39,453 bases of DNA from NCBI GenBank assembly GCA_022819945.1, contig JAJEGI010000145.1, forward strand, positions 1-39,453, written 5' to 3'. The notes under the pieces were generated by a model. That model saw only the letters and a list, made by a program, of their open reading frames with translations, made no database searches and was not told where the DNA came from. The stretch's first letter is position 1, and every line of letters begins with the position of its first letter. The DNA comes from Candidatus Poribacteria bacterium (GTDB taxonomy: Bacteria > Poribacteria > WGA-4E > WGA-3G). Both the position numbers and the translations under genes were made by a program. Positions 8,190-17,274 of this stretch are shown here, piece by piece.

Positions 8190-10058
8190 ATGAAAAGAGT
8201 GTTTTCTTTACTGCTGCTTGCTTTTTCTGTGCTATATTTGCCGAACGCTTTCCCGCAAGAATATATAAAAGGTTATTTACCCGAGGGCGCGAAAGCCCGC
8301 GTCGGAAAGGGGAATGTGTATGATATTGCATTCTCTCCTGACAACACGAAGCTTGCTGTAGCGAGTTCAACAGGTGTTTGGATTTATGATAAACAGACTG
8401 GAAAAGCACTCGATTTGCTCACGGGTCACACGGGTCGTGTTTATTCAGTGTGTTTCAGCCCTGATGGCAGCACCCTCGCGAGTGGGAGTTCCGACCGCAC
8501 CATCAAGTTGTGGGATTTCCGGACAAGTGAAATCAAAACAACCCTCAGTGAACTCGGAACGGTTTATTCAATAGCCTTCAGTCCTGATGGCAGCACGCTT
8601 GCGAGTGGGAGTTCTGACCACACCATCAAGTTGTGGGATCTTCGGACAAATGAAATCAAAGCAACCCTAACTGGACATAGCGGAACGGTTTATTCGGTAG
8701 CCTTCAGTCCTGATGGCAGCACGCTTGCAAGTGGTAGCAGGGACGAGCTTATTCGATTTTGGGATGTGAAAACTGGCGAATTGCTCCGAACGATCGCCGG
8801 ACATGTGGAGAGAGTTTCTGGCGTAATGTATTCGCCTGATGGCGAAAAGCTTGCGAGTTACGGTTACGATGAAAAAATCCGTGTGTGGGATGCTAACACG
8901 GGTGAATTCTTAATGTCTCTTGAACCGAACAATGAAAGTGTCCCTCCCAATTCAACACGTATCATCGCAACGGTATTTTCTCTGGACAGTCAAACGCTCC
9001 TGTCTGGCAGTGCTGATGGAATGATTCGCGTATGGGATATCAACAAAAAGCAGCAAATATCAACCTTTGGAAAAAATGGGGGTAGGTTCTATTCGATGGC
9101 CTTCAGTCTTGATAGGCGTACGCTTGCAAGCTACAGTTCTGATAATACTGTACGTATTTGGGATATTGCAACGGGTACACTTCTGCAAACTATCACTGGA
9201 CATAACACAATGGCGGTTCGGTTTGCCATGTATTCTTCACATGGACGGACTCTTGCGTGTTTGTCAATTACGGGCGATTTTCAACTGTGGGATCCAAACA
9301 CAACCACGCTTCTCAAATCTTTCGAGGTTGGACTCTACAGAATCTTTTGTGCTGCCTATTCTCCGGATAATGTAACATTCGCCTGTGGGAACCGGCAAGG
9401 TGCTTTGGCTATATTTGATGCGGACACTGGTGCACAAAATCACACGATCATGGATGCGCACACGGATCAAATTACAGCCGTTGCTTTCAGTCCTGATGGC
9501 GGTATACTCGCAAGTTGTGGTTATGACCAAGTCATTCATTTGTGGGGTGTTGAAACAGGGGCTTTAAAATGGACGCTTGTCGGTCATGAACAAGAGGTTC
9601 ACGATTTGGCATTTTCGCCATCTGGTGAAATTCTTGTGAGTGCCAGTGGTAATGGTACAATCCGATTCTGGGATGTTAGCACCGGTGAAACGGTAAATAC
9701 TATCGAAACCTTTGGGGGTGTGGTTGATAAGGTCGTATTCTCTCCTTCGGGAGATATATTTGTAAGTTCAAGTCGTGATGATATAATCCGATTCTGGGAT
9801 GCTAACACCGGCGAACATTTAAAATCTATTATGCCGCGGGAACCTACGCATTCTATCGCGTATTCACCAGATGGACGGACATTAGCGAGTTCACATCAGA
9901 CAGCAATTAGCCTTTGGGATATAGAGACGGGAGAGCTTACGAAAACATTTACGGGTCACACTGATTCCATATATCCTATTGCGTTTTCGCCAGATGGTAA
10001 GACGCTTATGAGCGGCAGTTATGATCGCACTCTGATTTTTTGGGAAATCAATCCATAG
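8190..10058 (+). CDS. Secreted double-propeller WD40 protein, paralogue 1
   Basis: A strong Shine-Dalgarno (GGAGGT, 8178-8183) sets the start at 8190 rather than the in-frame ATG at 8148. The signal peptide is MKRVFSLLLLAFSVLYLPNAFPQ. The mature protein opens with a family signature (EYIKGYLPEGAKARVGKG) and then carries 14 WD40 repeats of about 42 residues, enough for two seven-bladed propellers. Repeats 2-4 are close to the consensus (SVAFSPDGSTLASGS...IRFWDVKTGEL); repeats 5-9 have drifted. There is no other domain, so it is presumably an exported binding scaffold. It is the first of a plus-strand run; the next gene starts 51 bases after its stop. Confidence 0.93.
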   Translation: MKRVFSLLLLAFSVLYLPNAFPQEYIKGYLPEGAKARVGKGNVYDIAFSPDNTKLAVASSTGVWIYDKQTGKALDLLTGHTGRVYSVCFSPDGSTLASGSSDRTIKLWDFRTSEIKTTLSELGTVYSIAFSPDGSTLASGSSDHTIKLWDLRTNEIKATLTGHSGTVYSVAFSPDGSTLASGSRDELIRFWDVKTGELLRTIAGHVERVSGVMYSPDGEKLASYGYDEKIRVWDANTGEFLMSLEPNNESVPPNSTRIIATVFSLDSQTLLSGSADGMIRVWDINKKQQISTFGKNGGRFYSMAFSLDRRTLASYSSDNTVRIWDIATGTLLQTITGHNTMAVRFAMYSSHGRTLACLSITGDFQLWDPNTTTLLKSFEVGLYRIFCAAYSPDNVTFACGNRQGALAIFDADTGAQNHTIMDAHTDQITAVAFSPDGGILASCGYDQVIHLWGVETGALKWTLVGHEQEVHDLAFSPSGEILVSASGNGTIRFWDVSTGETVNTIETFGGVVDKVVFSPSGDIFVSSSRDDIIRFWDANTGEHLKSIMPREPTHSIAYSPDGRTLASSHQTAISLWDIETGELTKTFTGHTDSIYPIAFSPDGKTLMSGSYDRTLIFWEINP

Positions 10059-10109
10059 TAACGTTGGTAAACATTGTTCAACTGGATCATTTCAAAGGAG
10101 TTGACCTTC

Positions 10110-12029
10110 ATGGGTAAAATGAATCCGTTCCGCTTAGTGTTCTTTACATTTTTTGTAATGTCCTCAATTTTCACGCCAAACGCTTTCTCTGAGCAATATA
10201 CACGTTGGGGTTTACCAGCAGGTGCTAAAGCTCGATTCGGAAAAGGCAGTATATTTGATATTAAGTATTTTCCGGATGGCAATAAAATCGCAGTGGCAAC
10301 AACCGTTGGCACTTGGATATATGATGTACAGACAGGCGGAGAAATTGACCTGTTACCAGCACATGGAACATACGTCAGATCCGTGGCTTTTAATTCGGGT
10401 GGCAACCTATTCGCTACGGGAAATAACGATGGCAGAATCGAGTTATGGGATACACAGACTGGTGAGAATAAAGCGACCCTCGTTGGACATGGCAGCGGTG
10501 TGGGTTCAGTAGCGTTCAGTCCTAAAGCACAAATCCTCGCGAGCGGTAGTTTCGACAAGACGATTCAGTTATGGGATGTCCACACCGGTGAACCGTTAAA
10601 AACGCTCATGGGACATGAAGGCGGCGTGTACTGCGTGGCATATTCACCGGATGGTGAGATGATTGCAAGTGGGGCGAGAGATAGTACATTAAGGTTGTGG
10701 CACGCCTCTACTGGTGAACAGTTGACGACTATCTTTATGCAAGAGGTCTGGATAGAAACTATAGCGTTTTCCCCGGATGGCAAAATTGTTGCGTGTGCAG
10801 GAAACATAGGGATGGTATATATTTATGATGTTGTAACAGGAGAACGCTTGAGGACCCTCATTGGTCATGACAGATATATCAATGCCGTTGCCTTCGCGCC
10901 CGATGGACGCACGCTGGCGAGTGCGAGTCATGACGACACAATCCGATTTTGGGACATCGACACAGGTGCCCTTCTTAAAACACGCAATCACCAAAGTTTC
11001 GTTACCACAATCGCCTATTCGCCAGATGGTAAAACGCTTGTCAGTGGAAGTTACGATAGCACCGTCCGGTTCTGGGATAGTGTCAACGGGAATCTTTTAA
11101 AAACGATCACTGGACACCCGCGTCGGATCTATTCAGTTGCCTATTCTCCAGATGGCGATAAGTTCGCCTATGGTCGCCATAAACTCCAATTGCGGGATTC
11201 ACATACGGGTGAACGCCTCAAAACTTTCACTGGCTATGGTGTCCATTTCTTTGCTGTGGCATTCTCTCCCGATGGAAAAACAATTGCAAATTCGGTTAGA
11301 AAGACATCAACAAGCGTCCGAAAGGTTCGCTTGTGGGATGTGCAAACCGGTCGGTTTATGGGCAGTTTCGTTGATGGAACGTCTCAGCCCATCTGCATCG
11401 ACTTTTCGCCAGATGGTGGCACGCTTGCTGCGGGGCACCACGATGGTAGCATTCGGTTATGGGAGGTTCGCACTGGTGAACAATTACTTATTGGCGATCT
11501 GTTAAGGACTCTTAATGCGCATACACAATCTGTGAACGCTATTGTGTTTTCGTCAGATGGGAGTAGGCTCGCCAGCGGAAGTTCCGACAATACGATTGTG
11601 TTATGGGATGCCGACACCGGCAAGCGTTTGAAAACGCTCACTGGACATTCAAAATCTATTTATGACATCGTGTTTTCTCCGGACGGCACGCGTCTCGTCA
11701 GTGGTGGAGATGATGACACCATCCGAGTGTGGGATGTGGAAACTGGCGAATTGCGGTTTCCGCCGATTCCGCATTCCGGTGAGGTCACCGCTTCAACGTC
11801 TTCTGCTTTAGCGTTTTCGCCAGATGGCAGCATCTTTGCAAGCGGAAGTTCCGATGCCGGTGTTTACCTTTGGGACTCACAAACAGGCAGAGCCATACAC
11901 ACCTTTGTTGGGCATGTGTTTAGTGTTTCTGATGTTGTGTTCTCTCCGGATGGTGGTACGCTTGCCAGCAGTAGTATTGACGGAACGGTTCTCTTGTGGG
12001 ATTTAACAAAGTTAACGTTCAATCAGTAA
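10110..12029 (+). CDS. Secreted double-propeller WD40 protein, paralogue 2
   Basis: The Shine-Dalgarno AAGGAG at 10095-10100 supports ATG 10110 rather than the upstream in-frame 10074. A second ATG at 10119 is also possible. The signal peptide ends near NAFSE. The signature QYTRWGLPAGAKARFGKG follows, then 14 WD40 repeats (for example NAVAFAPDGRTLASASHDDTIRFWDIDTG) ending in LLWDLTK plus a short tail. Repeat 10 has a six-residue insertion after the WEVRTGEQ strand (LLIGDL) that also appears in repeat 10 of paralogue 4. Repeat 8 is short and lacks the WD dipeptide. It is probably an exported protein-binding platform like its neighbours. Confidence 0.93.
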   Translation: MGKMNPFRLVFFTFFVMSSIFTPNAFSEQYTRWGLPAGAKARFGKGSIFDIKYFPDGNKIAVATTVGTWIYDVQTGGEIDLLPAHGTYVRSVAFNSGGNLFATGNNDGRIELWDTQTGENKATLVGHGSGVGSVAFSPKAQILASGSFDKTIQLWDVHTGEPLKTLMGHEGGVYCVAYSPDGEMIASGARDSTLRLWHASTGEQLTTIFMQEVWIETIAFSPDGKIVACAGNIGMVYIYDVVTGERLRTLIGHDRYINAVAFAPDGRTLASASHDDTIRFWDIDTGALLKTRNHQSFVTTIAYSPDGKTLVSGSYDSTVRFWDSVNGNLLKTITGHPRRIYSVAYSPDGDKFAYGRHKLQLRDSHTGERLKTFTGYGVHFFAVAFSPDGKTIANSVRKTSTSVRKVRLWDVQTGRFMGSFVDGTSQPICIDFSPDGGTLAAGHHDGSIRLWEVRTGEQLLIGDLLRTLNAHTQSVNAIVFSSDGSRLASGSSDNTIVLWDADTGKRLKTLTGHSKSIYDIVFSPDGTRLVSGGDDDTIRVWDVETGELRFPPIPHSGEVTASTSSALAFSPDGSIFASGSSDAGVYLWDSQTGRAIHTFVGHVFSVSDVVFSPDGGTLASSSIDGTVLLWDLTKLTFNQ

Positions 12030-12159
12030 TGTGTTCTATTTCAAGCGTTCAGAGAAGAAATTTTGCGTAAAAAATCGAAATTGTTAGAAAATTGAATGGT
12101 GCTGACGAGTATTTTATCCATCTTTACGAAAATTAAGAATTTGACGAGGAAAATCGACT

Positions 12160-14148
12160 ATGCGAAACATTTTTTTGTTTATGGCTCCGATACTCTTCAT
12201 ATCCTTACCTTGGTTATCCATTAGTTTTGCCCAAGATTATATTGAAGGCTACCTTCCTGAGGGAGCTATTGCGCGATTCGGGAAGGGTTATCCGTATGAC
12301 TTTGAATATTTTCTGGATGGCACGCGGCTCGCTGTGGGGAGCACCATAGGTATCTGGATTTACGATACACGGACGGGTGAAGAACTCGACCTGCTCACGG
12401 GGCATACATACTATGTCAGGCGTGTCGTTTTTAGTCCGGATGGCAAGAGATTCGCGAGTATGAGCCGTTGGAACGACCACACCATCCGTTTATGGGACGT
12501 TGCCACCGGTGAACTGAAGGCAACGCTCATAGGACACGCAGACAAGGTTAATACTATCGTTTTCAGTCCTGATGGCAAAACGCTTGCGAGCGCGAGCGAT
12601 GACCATACCGTTCGTTTATGGGATGGTGTCACTGGTGACTTGAAGGCAAGGCTTATAGGACATACGGATAAGGTTAAAGTGTTGGCGTTCAGTCCGGCTG
12701 GCAGTAGACTCGCGAGTGGCGGTGCCGACGAGGTCATCCGGCTTTGGAATGTCGCTACAGGTGAACTTCTGCTAACGTTTGCAGCACATGTGAACTCCGT
12801 TGATGCCTTGATGTATTCGTCAGACGGGGAAAAGATTGCCAGTTATGGCGGCGATAACAATGTTTGTCTCTGGCACGCTCAGACGGGTGAATTTTTGCAT
12901 CTCCTCAGCGATCATACAAAAGAAGTCTCTTCCATCGACTTTTCAAGAGATAGTGAAACGCTTGCGATAGCGAGTTATGATGGAACCATCGAATTTTGGC
13001 ACACCCATACTGGCGCGCATCTGAAAACCGTCAATGTGAGTACAAAACCGTATAGTCTGTATAGTATGTTCTACTCCCCGGATGGCAGCACTTATGTCTG
13101 TGATGACGATGAGGAGGGGAAAATCCTACTCTATGATGCTAACACCGACCAACTTTTACGGACCTTCAAATTGCCCAGCAGAGGAGTGGGTGGCATGGGG
13201 TATTCTCCGGATGGGCAGACACTTGTGGGTTCCGATCAATTTGGGCTGCATTTTTGGGATGTGGACACTGGACAATTGTTGCAAACTATTACTGGTTACT
13301 CGGAGGTCATCGATGCCGTGGTCTACTCTCCGGATGGACGCACATTGGTGAGTTTAGCCGGTGTCCTCCGTTTTTGGGATGTTGAGACCGAAAAACTCCT
13401 ACGAACCCTCACACCTGAAAGCTCAGTCGCTTCTATAGCGTTTTCTCCCGACGGTGAGACACTTGCGTGCGGCACCCGCGACAACACGATCCTGTTATGG
13501 AACATCAGCAGATGGAAACAGGTAACAACGCTTGAAGGGCATACGAAGGGCATATCATCGGTAGCCTTTAGTCCGGGTGGACAAATACTCGCGAGCGGGA
13601 GCTGGGACGGGACAATCCGTTTGTGGAATCCAGACACAGGAGAGCTCTTAAAAGCCCTTACCGGACATTCGTCGAGCATTGACACTGTGGTCTTCTCTCC
13701 AAATGGAGAAATGCTTGCAAGTGGCGGCAACAATGAAACAATCCGTTTTTGGAATGTGGATACCGGTGAACTCCTCAACACGATTGAAACGGAGTCAGAT
13801 ACAATTGATTCTGTGGTCTACTCTCCGGATGGAAAAACGCTGGTGAGTACGAGCACCAACGGTGATCACAGTATTCGTTTCTGGAATGTGGATACCGGTG
13901 AACTCCTAAAAACCATTACGTTAGAAGCGGGTGCGTACGCTGCCGTATACTCCCCAGACGGTAGTAGGCTTGCCAGCGGTGGTTTAGGTAAGATTTATGT
14001 GTGGGACGTTGCTACTGGGGAACGCTTGAAAACCTTTACTGGTCATACAGAAGACCCTATCTATTCTGTCGTTTATTCACCAAATGGACGTACCCTTGCG
14101 AGTGGGTGCCGAGATAGCACCATAATTCTGTGGGATTTAACAAAATGA
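12160..14148 (+). CDS. Secreted WD40 protein, paralogue 3 (15 repeats)
   Basis: The start at 12160 follows GAGGA at 12146-12150. The signal peptide (MRNIFLFMAPILFISLPWLSISFAQ) is followed by DYIEGYLPEGAIARFGKG, the family signature. I count 15 WD40 repeats rather than 14, which makes this the longest paralogue (662 residues). The extra repeat appears to be in the 13-14 region, where the near-identical phrase FWNVDTGELL occurs in neighbouring repeats, suggesting a recent blade duplication. The TGA overlaps the ATG of the next WD40 gene (ATGA, 14145-14148), so the two are translationally coupled. Confidence 0.93.
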   Translation: MRNIFLFMAPILFISLPWLSISFAQDYIEGYLPEGAIARFGKGYPYDFEYFLDGTRLAVGSTIGIWIYDTRTGEELDLLTGHTYYVRRVVFSPDGKRFASMSRWNDHTIRLWDVATGELKATLIGHADKVNTIVFSPDGKTLASASDDHTVRLWDGVTGDLKARLIGHTDKVKVLAFSPAGSRLASGGADEVIRLWNVATGELLLTFAAHVNSVDALMYSSDGEKIASYGGDNNVCLWHAQTGEFLHLLSDHTKEVSSIDFSRDSETLAIASYDGTIEFWHTHTGAHLKTVNVSTKPYSLYSMFYSPDGSTYVCDDDEEGKILLYDANTDQLLRTFKLPSRGVGGMGYSPDGQTLVGSDQFGLHFWDVDTGQLLQTITGYSEVIDAVVYSPDGRTLVSLAGVLRFWDVETEKLLRTLTPESSVASIAFSPDGETLACGTRDNTILLWNISRWKQVTTLEGHTKGISSVAFSPGGQILASGSWDGTIRLWNPDTGELLKALTGHSSSIDTVVFSPNGEMLASGGNNETIRFWNVDTGELLNTIETESDTIDSVVYSPDGKTLVSTSTNGDHSIRFWNVDTGELLKTITLEAGAYAAVYSPDGSRLASGGLGKIYVWDVATGERLKTFTGHTEDPIYSVVYSPNGRTLASGCRDSTIILWDLTK

Positions 14149-16034
14149 AAATTCTGAACCTATTATTGATAATTTTACCGTTGATTTCTGGATTCTGTTT
14201 ATCATCAAATGCTTTTGCTCAAATGAATGCCCCGTGGGGTTTAGAGATTGATGCCAAAAATCGTATTGGGAAAGGCAGGGTCAATGCGATCAAGTATTTT
14301 CCGGACGGTACGAAGCTCGCCGTTGCGAGCACTATAGGCATCTGGATCTACGATGTGCAGACGGGTGAACCGCTCGACCTGCTCAGGGGGCATACGGGGC
14401 CTGTCAATTCCATAGCGTTTAGTCCTGATGGTGCGATGTTTGCGACTGCGAGTGATGATAACACTGCTTGGTTGTGGGATACCCACACAGGTGAACACAA
14501 AGTGAGTATTGTAGGACATAGGGATGATGTGAATGATGTAGCATTCAGTCCAGATGGTCAGACCCTTGCGACTGCGAGTGATGACGATACTGTTGGTTTA
14601 TGGGATATCAATACAGGGGAATGGAGGGCGAGCCTTGAAGGCCATACACAGCACGTATATTCGGTAGCGTTTTCTCCCGACGGAGCCGTGCTTGCGAGCA
14701 GTGCGGCTTGGGGGAACGATGGCATTCGGTTTTGGAATCCACGGACTGCGAAACCTTTAGACATCTCCATTGATGGCACAGATTCGGTAGAACGTATTGT
14801 GTATTCACCCGATGGCAGTATGCTTGTCAGTCGAGATACGGATCGCACGATCCGCTTTTGGGATCTCGGTACCGGCGAACTTTTGAGAGCGTGCAAGACA
14901 GATGGTGCAGGAGAAATTAACGGTGTGGTGTTCGCCCCAGACGGACGGACACTCGCCAGCGCGAGTCGTGATGATCTTGTTAGTTTTTGGGATGCTGCCA
15001 CTGGCGAACTCCTGAAAACCGTTGAACACGACGCGCCGGTCATCTCTGTAGCGTATTCGCCAGATGGCGAGACCGTTGCGAGTGCGAGTGAAGATGGTAA
15101 GATTCAGTTTTGGGATGTTGCTACCAGCAAACGCTTAACAAGTGTTCCAGGTCATGCATTCCACGTTTTTTCTTTAGCATATTCCGCGGATGGTAACACG
15201 CTCGTGAGTGGCAACATGTCTAAGATTAGTTTCTGGGATCCGGGAACGGGGGAGCTCCAGAAAACCGTCAGGGGTCTGCGTGGCATCGTCCGTTCAGTGG
15301 TGTATTCTCCTGATGGCAGCATACTTGCGAGTAGCGATTCTAATAAAGCGCGCCTCTGGGATGTAGAGACAGGACGATTTCTCGGAACGTTCTCTGGCCA
15401 TACAGGTCTGATTTCTTCAGTAGCGTTTTCACCGGATGGTGGGATGCTTGCGAGTGGGAGTCATGACAATACAATCCGCTTGTGGGAGCTCCGCGCTGGT
15501 GAACTTTACCTTATCGGTGATTTGTTGCATACGCTCTCGGGGCATACGGAAAATGTCGCTTCAGTAGCGTTTTCACCGGATGGCGATATACTCGCGAGTG
15601 GGAGTCGCGACAACACAGTCCGTTTGTGGGATGTGCAGACCGGAGATCTTTTGAACACTCTTATAGATCACACAGGGAGCGTCTACACGGTCGTATATTC
15701 ACCTGACGGCAGCATAATTGCAAGTGGGAGTTGGGATGGCACGGTCTGCTTATGGGAGAGCCGGACGGGTGAATTGCTGCAAACGCTCAGAGGCCATACG
15801 CGGAATGTTGCTTCTGTGGCGTTTTCATCGGATGGCGGTGTCCTTGCCTGTGGAAACGATGATGCGATTCACGTTTGGGACGTGCAGACTGGAGCCCTCA
15901 TGCACACATTGATAGGACACACGGATGTAGTGAACAGCCTTGCGTACTCGCCGGATGGTCAGTTGCTTGCGAGTGGCAGTCGTGATGGAACGATCCTTTT
16001 GTGGGAACTTACAAAGTTGGTTGCTGATCGTTAA
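14145..16034 (+). CDS. Secreted double-propeller WD40 protein, paralogue 4
   Basis: The start at 14145 shares ATGA with the previous stop; no separate Shine-Dalgarno is visible, so translation is probably coupled. The signal peptide MKILNLLLIILPLISGFCLSSNAFAQ is clear. The family signature is weaker than in the others (APWGLEIDAKNRIGKG, lacking LPxGA). Fourteen WD40 repeats follow, ending in LLWELTKLVADR. Repeat 10 carries the same LIGDLL-type insertion as repeat 10 of paralogue 2. An alternative upstream in-frame start at 14130 would bury the signal peptide and is less likely. Confidence 0.93.
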   Translation: MKILNLLLIILPLISGFCLSSNAFAQMNAPWGLEIDAKNRIGKGRVNAIKYFPDGTKLAVASTIGIWIYDVQTGEPLDLLRGHTGPVNSIAFSPDGAMFATASDDNTAWLWDTHTGEHKVSIVGHRDDVNDVAFSPDGQTLATASDDDTVGLWDINTGEWRASLEGHTQHVYSVAFSPDGAVLASSAAWGNDGIRFWNPRTAKPLDISIDGTDSVERIVYSPDGSMLVSRDTDRTIRFWDLGTGELLRACKTDGAGEINGVVFAPDGRTLASASRDDLVSFWDAATGELLKTVEHDAPVISVAYSPDGETVASASEDGKIQFWDVATSKRLTSVPGHAFHVFSLAYSADGNTLVSGNMSKISFWDPGTGELQKTVRGLRGIVRSVVYSPDGSILASSDSNKARLWDVETGRFLGTFSGHTGLISSVAFSPDGGMLASGSHDNTIRLWELRAGELYLIGDLLHTLSGHTENVASVAFSPDGDILASGSRDNTVRLWDVQTGDLLNTLIDHTGSVYTVVYSPDGSIIASGSWDGTVCLWESRTGELLQTLRGHTRNVASVAFSSDGGVLACGNDDAIHVWDVQTGALMHTLIGHTDVVNSLAYSPDGQLLASGSRDGTILLWELTKLVADR

Positions 16035-16532
16035 ATTCATATCACAACCAATTAGCGAAAATTGATTGTCTAAAAGACCCAATTTTTCTCAATTATGACA
16101 ATTATGCATCCTACCCACCCCAAAATAGCGTCATTAACAATTATAGGTCTCAATTGATTTTGGAAGGTCTCTGATAGAAAAAGATGACGTTGAACTGATT
16201 TACAGGGTATCCTTGTCGTGTATTGGGGATTGTCGTCGCGCAATTCATTATGTTTCTTACATCCATGCTAAACCTTGGCCAATTTTTTTGAATTAATATG
16301 TGAAGATTGGGTTTAAGAGAGCGGTAAGGTATCCTTCTAACCTCTATTTTTCTATACATCTGTTGAAGAACCCCCAGCCAAAACCCCCTGCTGGGGCTTG
16401 TGTATGTTTTGCGAACATTATTTCTATACATACGTCGCCCCGCTGGGGCTGCTTTTTGCTGCTATCACAGTGTCTATTTTTGTGAACTTAATTTTATGGT
16501 AAAACCTATAATTAATTGGCACTCTCAAACAG

Positions 16533-16559
16533 TCTGAATGCCTATAACAGGCATTCAGA
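16533..16559. repeat. Perfect hairpin, 11-bp stem
   Basis: TCTGAATGCCT at 16533-16543 and AGGCATTCAGA at 16549-16559 are exact reverse complements around a five-base loop. No T-run follows, so it is more likely a REP-type palindrome than an intrinsic terminator. Confidence 0.7.
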
Positions 16560-16562
16560 TTG

Positions 16563-16680
16563 AGCAAGTTTCAGTAGGAAATAAGCACATTGACCAGCGC
16601 GGGCGGGCGGGGAAACCCCGCCCCTACGGGGGGTCGGCTCCTTTCGGAAATCCGAAAATCTGAGTTTATTATTTAATAGG
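16563..16680. repeat. GC-rich palindromic repeat (GCGGGCGGGG...CCCCGCCCC family), copy A
   Basis: The unit starts with AAGTTTCAGTAGGAAATAAG, holds a CGGGGAAACCCCG hairpin, and ends with GAAATCCGAAAATCTGAGTT. The same text recurs with few changes at about 26776-26890, and a partial copy lies at 26696-26770. It is a non-coding dispersed repeat. Confidence 0.75.
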
Positions 16681-16982
16681 ACTTACGCAATTTGGGATGT
16701 AAACCGTTCTGTTAGATGAAAGTTTTCGGAAAATCCAGCGTTTTTGTGTCACAAACTGGATGAAGATTAATTTTTTTATTCGGTAATTTTTGATCGAAGT
16801 CCGGTGCGGTTGCAAACCGTGAAGAAATACGCAGAAACACCCAAGCAATCCGCAGAAATACCCAAGCAAAAACACCTCAAGCAAAAACCCTGCGGGGCCT
16901 GGGGGAACATGGAATTACCGATTTATTTTCTTAAACTTCATGAAGTTTGTGGTACAAAAGAGGGGCATGCGTAAGTCCTATT
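16675..16982. mobile_element. MITE-like element with 15-bp terminal inverted repeats
   Basis: AATAGGACTTACGCA at 16675-16689 is the exact reverse complement of TGCGTAAGTCCTATT at 16968-16982. The ~308-base interior has no gene. Inside the ends are imperfect inverted subterminal stretches (around 16760-16790 and 16912-16941) and an AC-rich tract (about 16820-16895). No transposase is visible, so it would be non-autonomous. A degenerate end-like string (AGGACTCAGGCAAATT) is also seen near 26543. Confidence 0.6.
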
Positions 16983-17038
16983 TAATATTGCTTAAATGAA
17001 GATTAATTTTTTTATTCGGTAATTTCTTGGTAAAGCTC

Positions 17039-17150
17039 GGTTCGGTTAGGAGGGAAATTGAAGAAACACCCCAGCAATACGCAGAATACCCTATCAAAGA
17101 CCCCTATCAAAAACACCCCCAGCAAAAACACCGAACCTACCGGGTCTGGG
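17039..17150. repeat. GGTTCGGTT palindromic repeat with AC-rich insert in its loop
   Basis: GGTTCGGTT at 17039-17047 faces ACCGAACC at 17130-17137, followed by CTACCGGGTCTGGGG as in other copies. Instead of the usual ~36-45 base loop, the loop holds about 80 bases built from variants of AACACCCCAGCAATACGCAG. It is followed by AAATTGACACCTATGG, as in other copies. Confidence 0.65.
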
Positions 17151-17274
17151 GTGGAGACGGTTATTTTTTCTTAAATTGACACCTATGGTATTTATGAAAC
17201 AGGCTCCATAAAGATGGATAAACTATTCGGGCGCGTCTGCTCACAAAAATTTCACATTCAATCTCGGAGGCAAA

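Larger units (their letters stand above)
16035..17274. other. Repeat-rich intergenic region, no gene
   Basis: This 1.24-kb gap separates the fourth WD40 gene from the AAA ATPase. Open frames in it (such as 16150-16431 on the minus strand) run through palindromes and have no protein-like features. It holds a GCTGGGG palindrome-like stretch near 16375-16455, an 11-bp hairpin (16533-16559), a GC-rich palindrome shared with 26.8 kb, a MITE-like element with 15-bp inverted ends (16675-16982), a 30-bp direct repeat, and an altered GGTTCGGTT unit. It appears to be an accumulation site for small repeats. Confidence 0.7.

Noticed and set aside
16150..16431. 93-codon minus-strand frame in the repeat-rich gap
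   Set aside because: It crosses the GCTGGGG palindrome-like sequence; no domain or conserved pattern is visible.
16533..16559. Intrinsic terminator
   Set aside because: The stem is strong but no T-run follows on either strand, and it is about 500 bases from the nearest stop.
16824..17130. Possible CRISPR array from repeated AC-rich units
   Set aside because: Units are irregular in length and spacing, there are no unique spacers of even size, and no cas genes.
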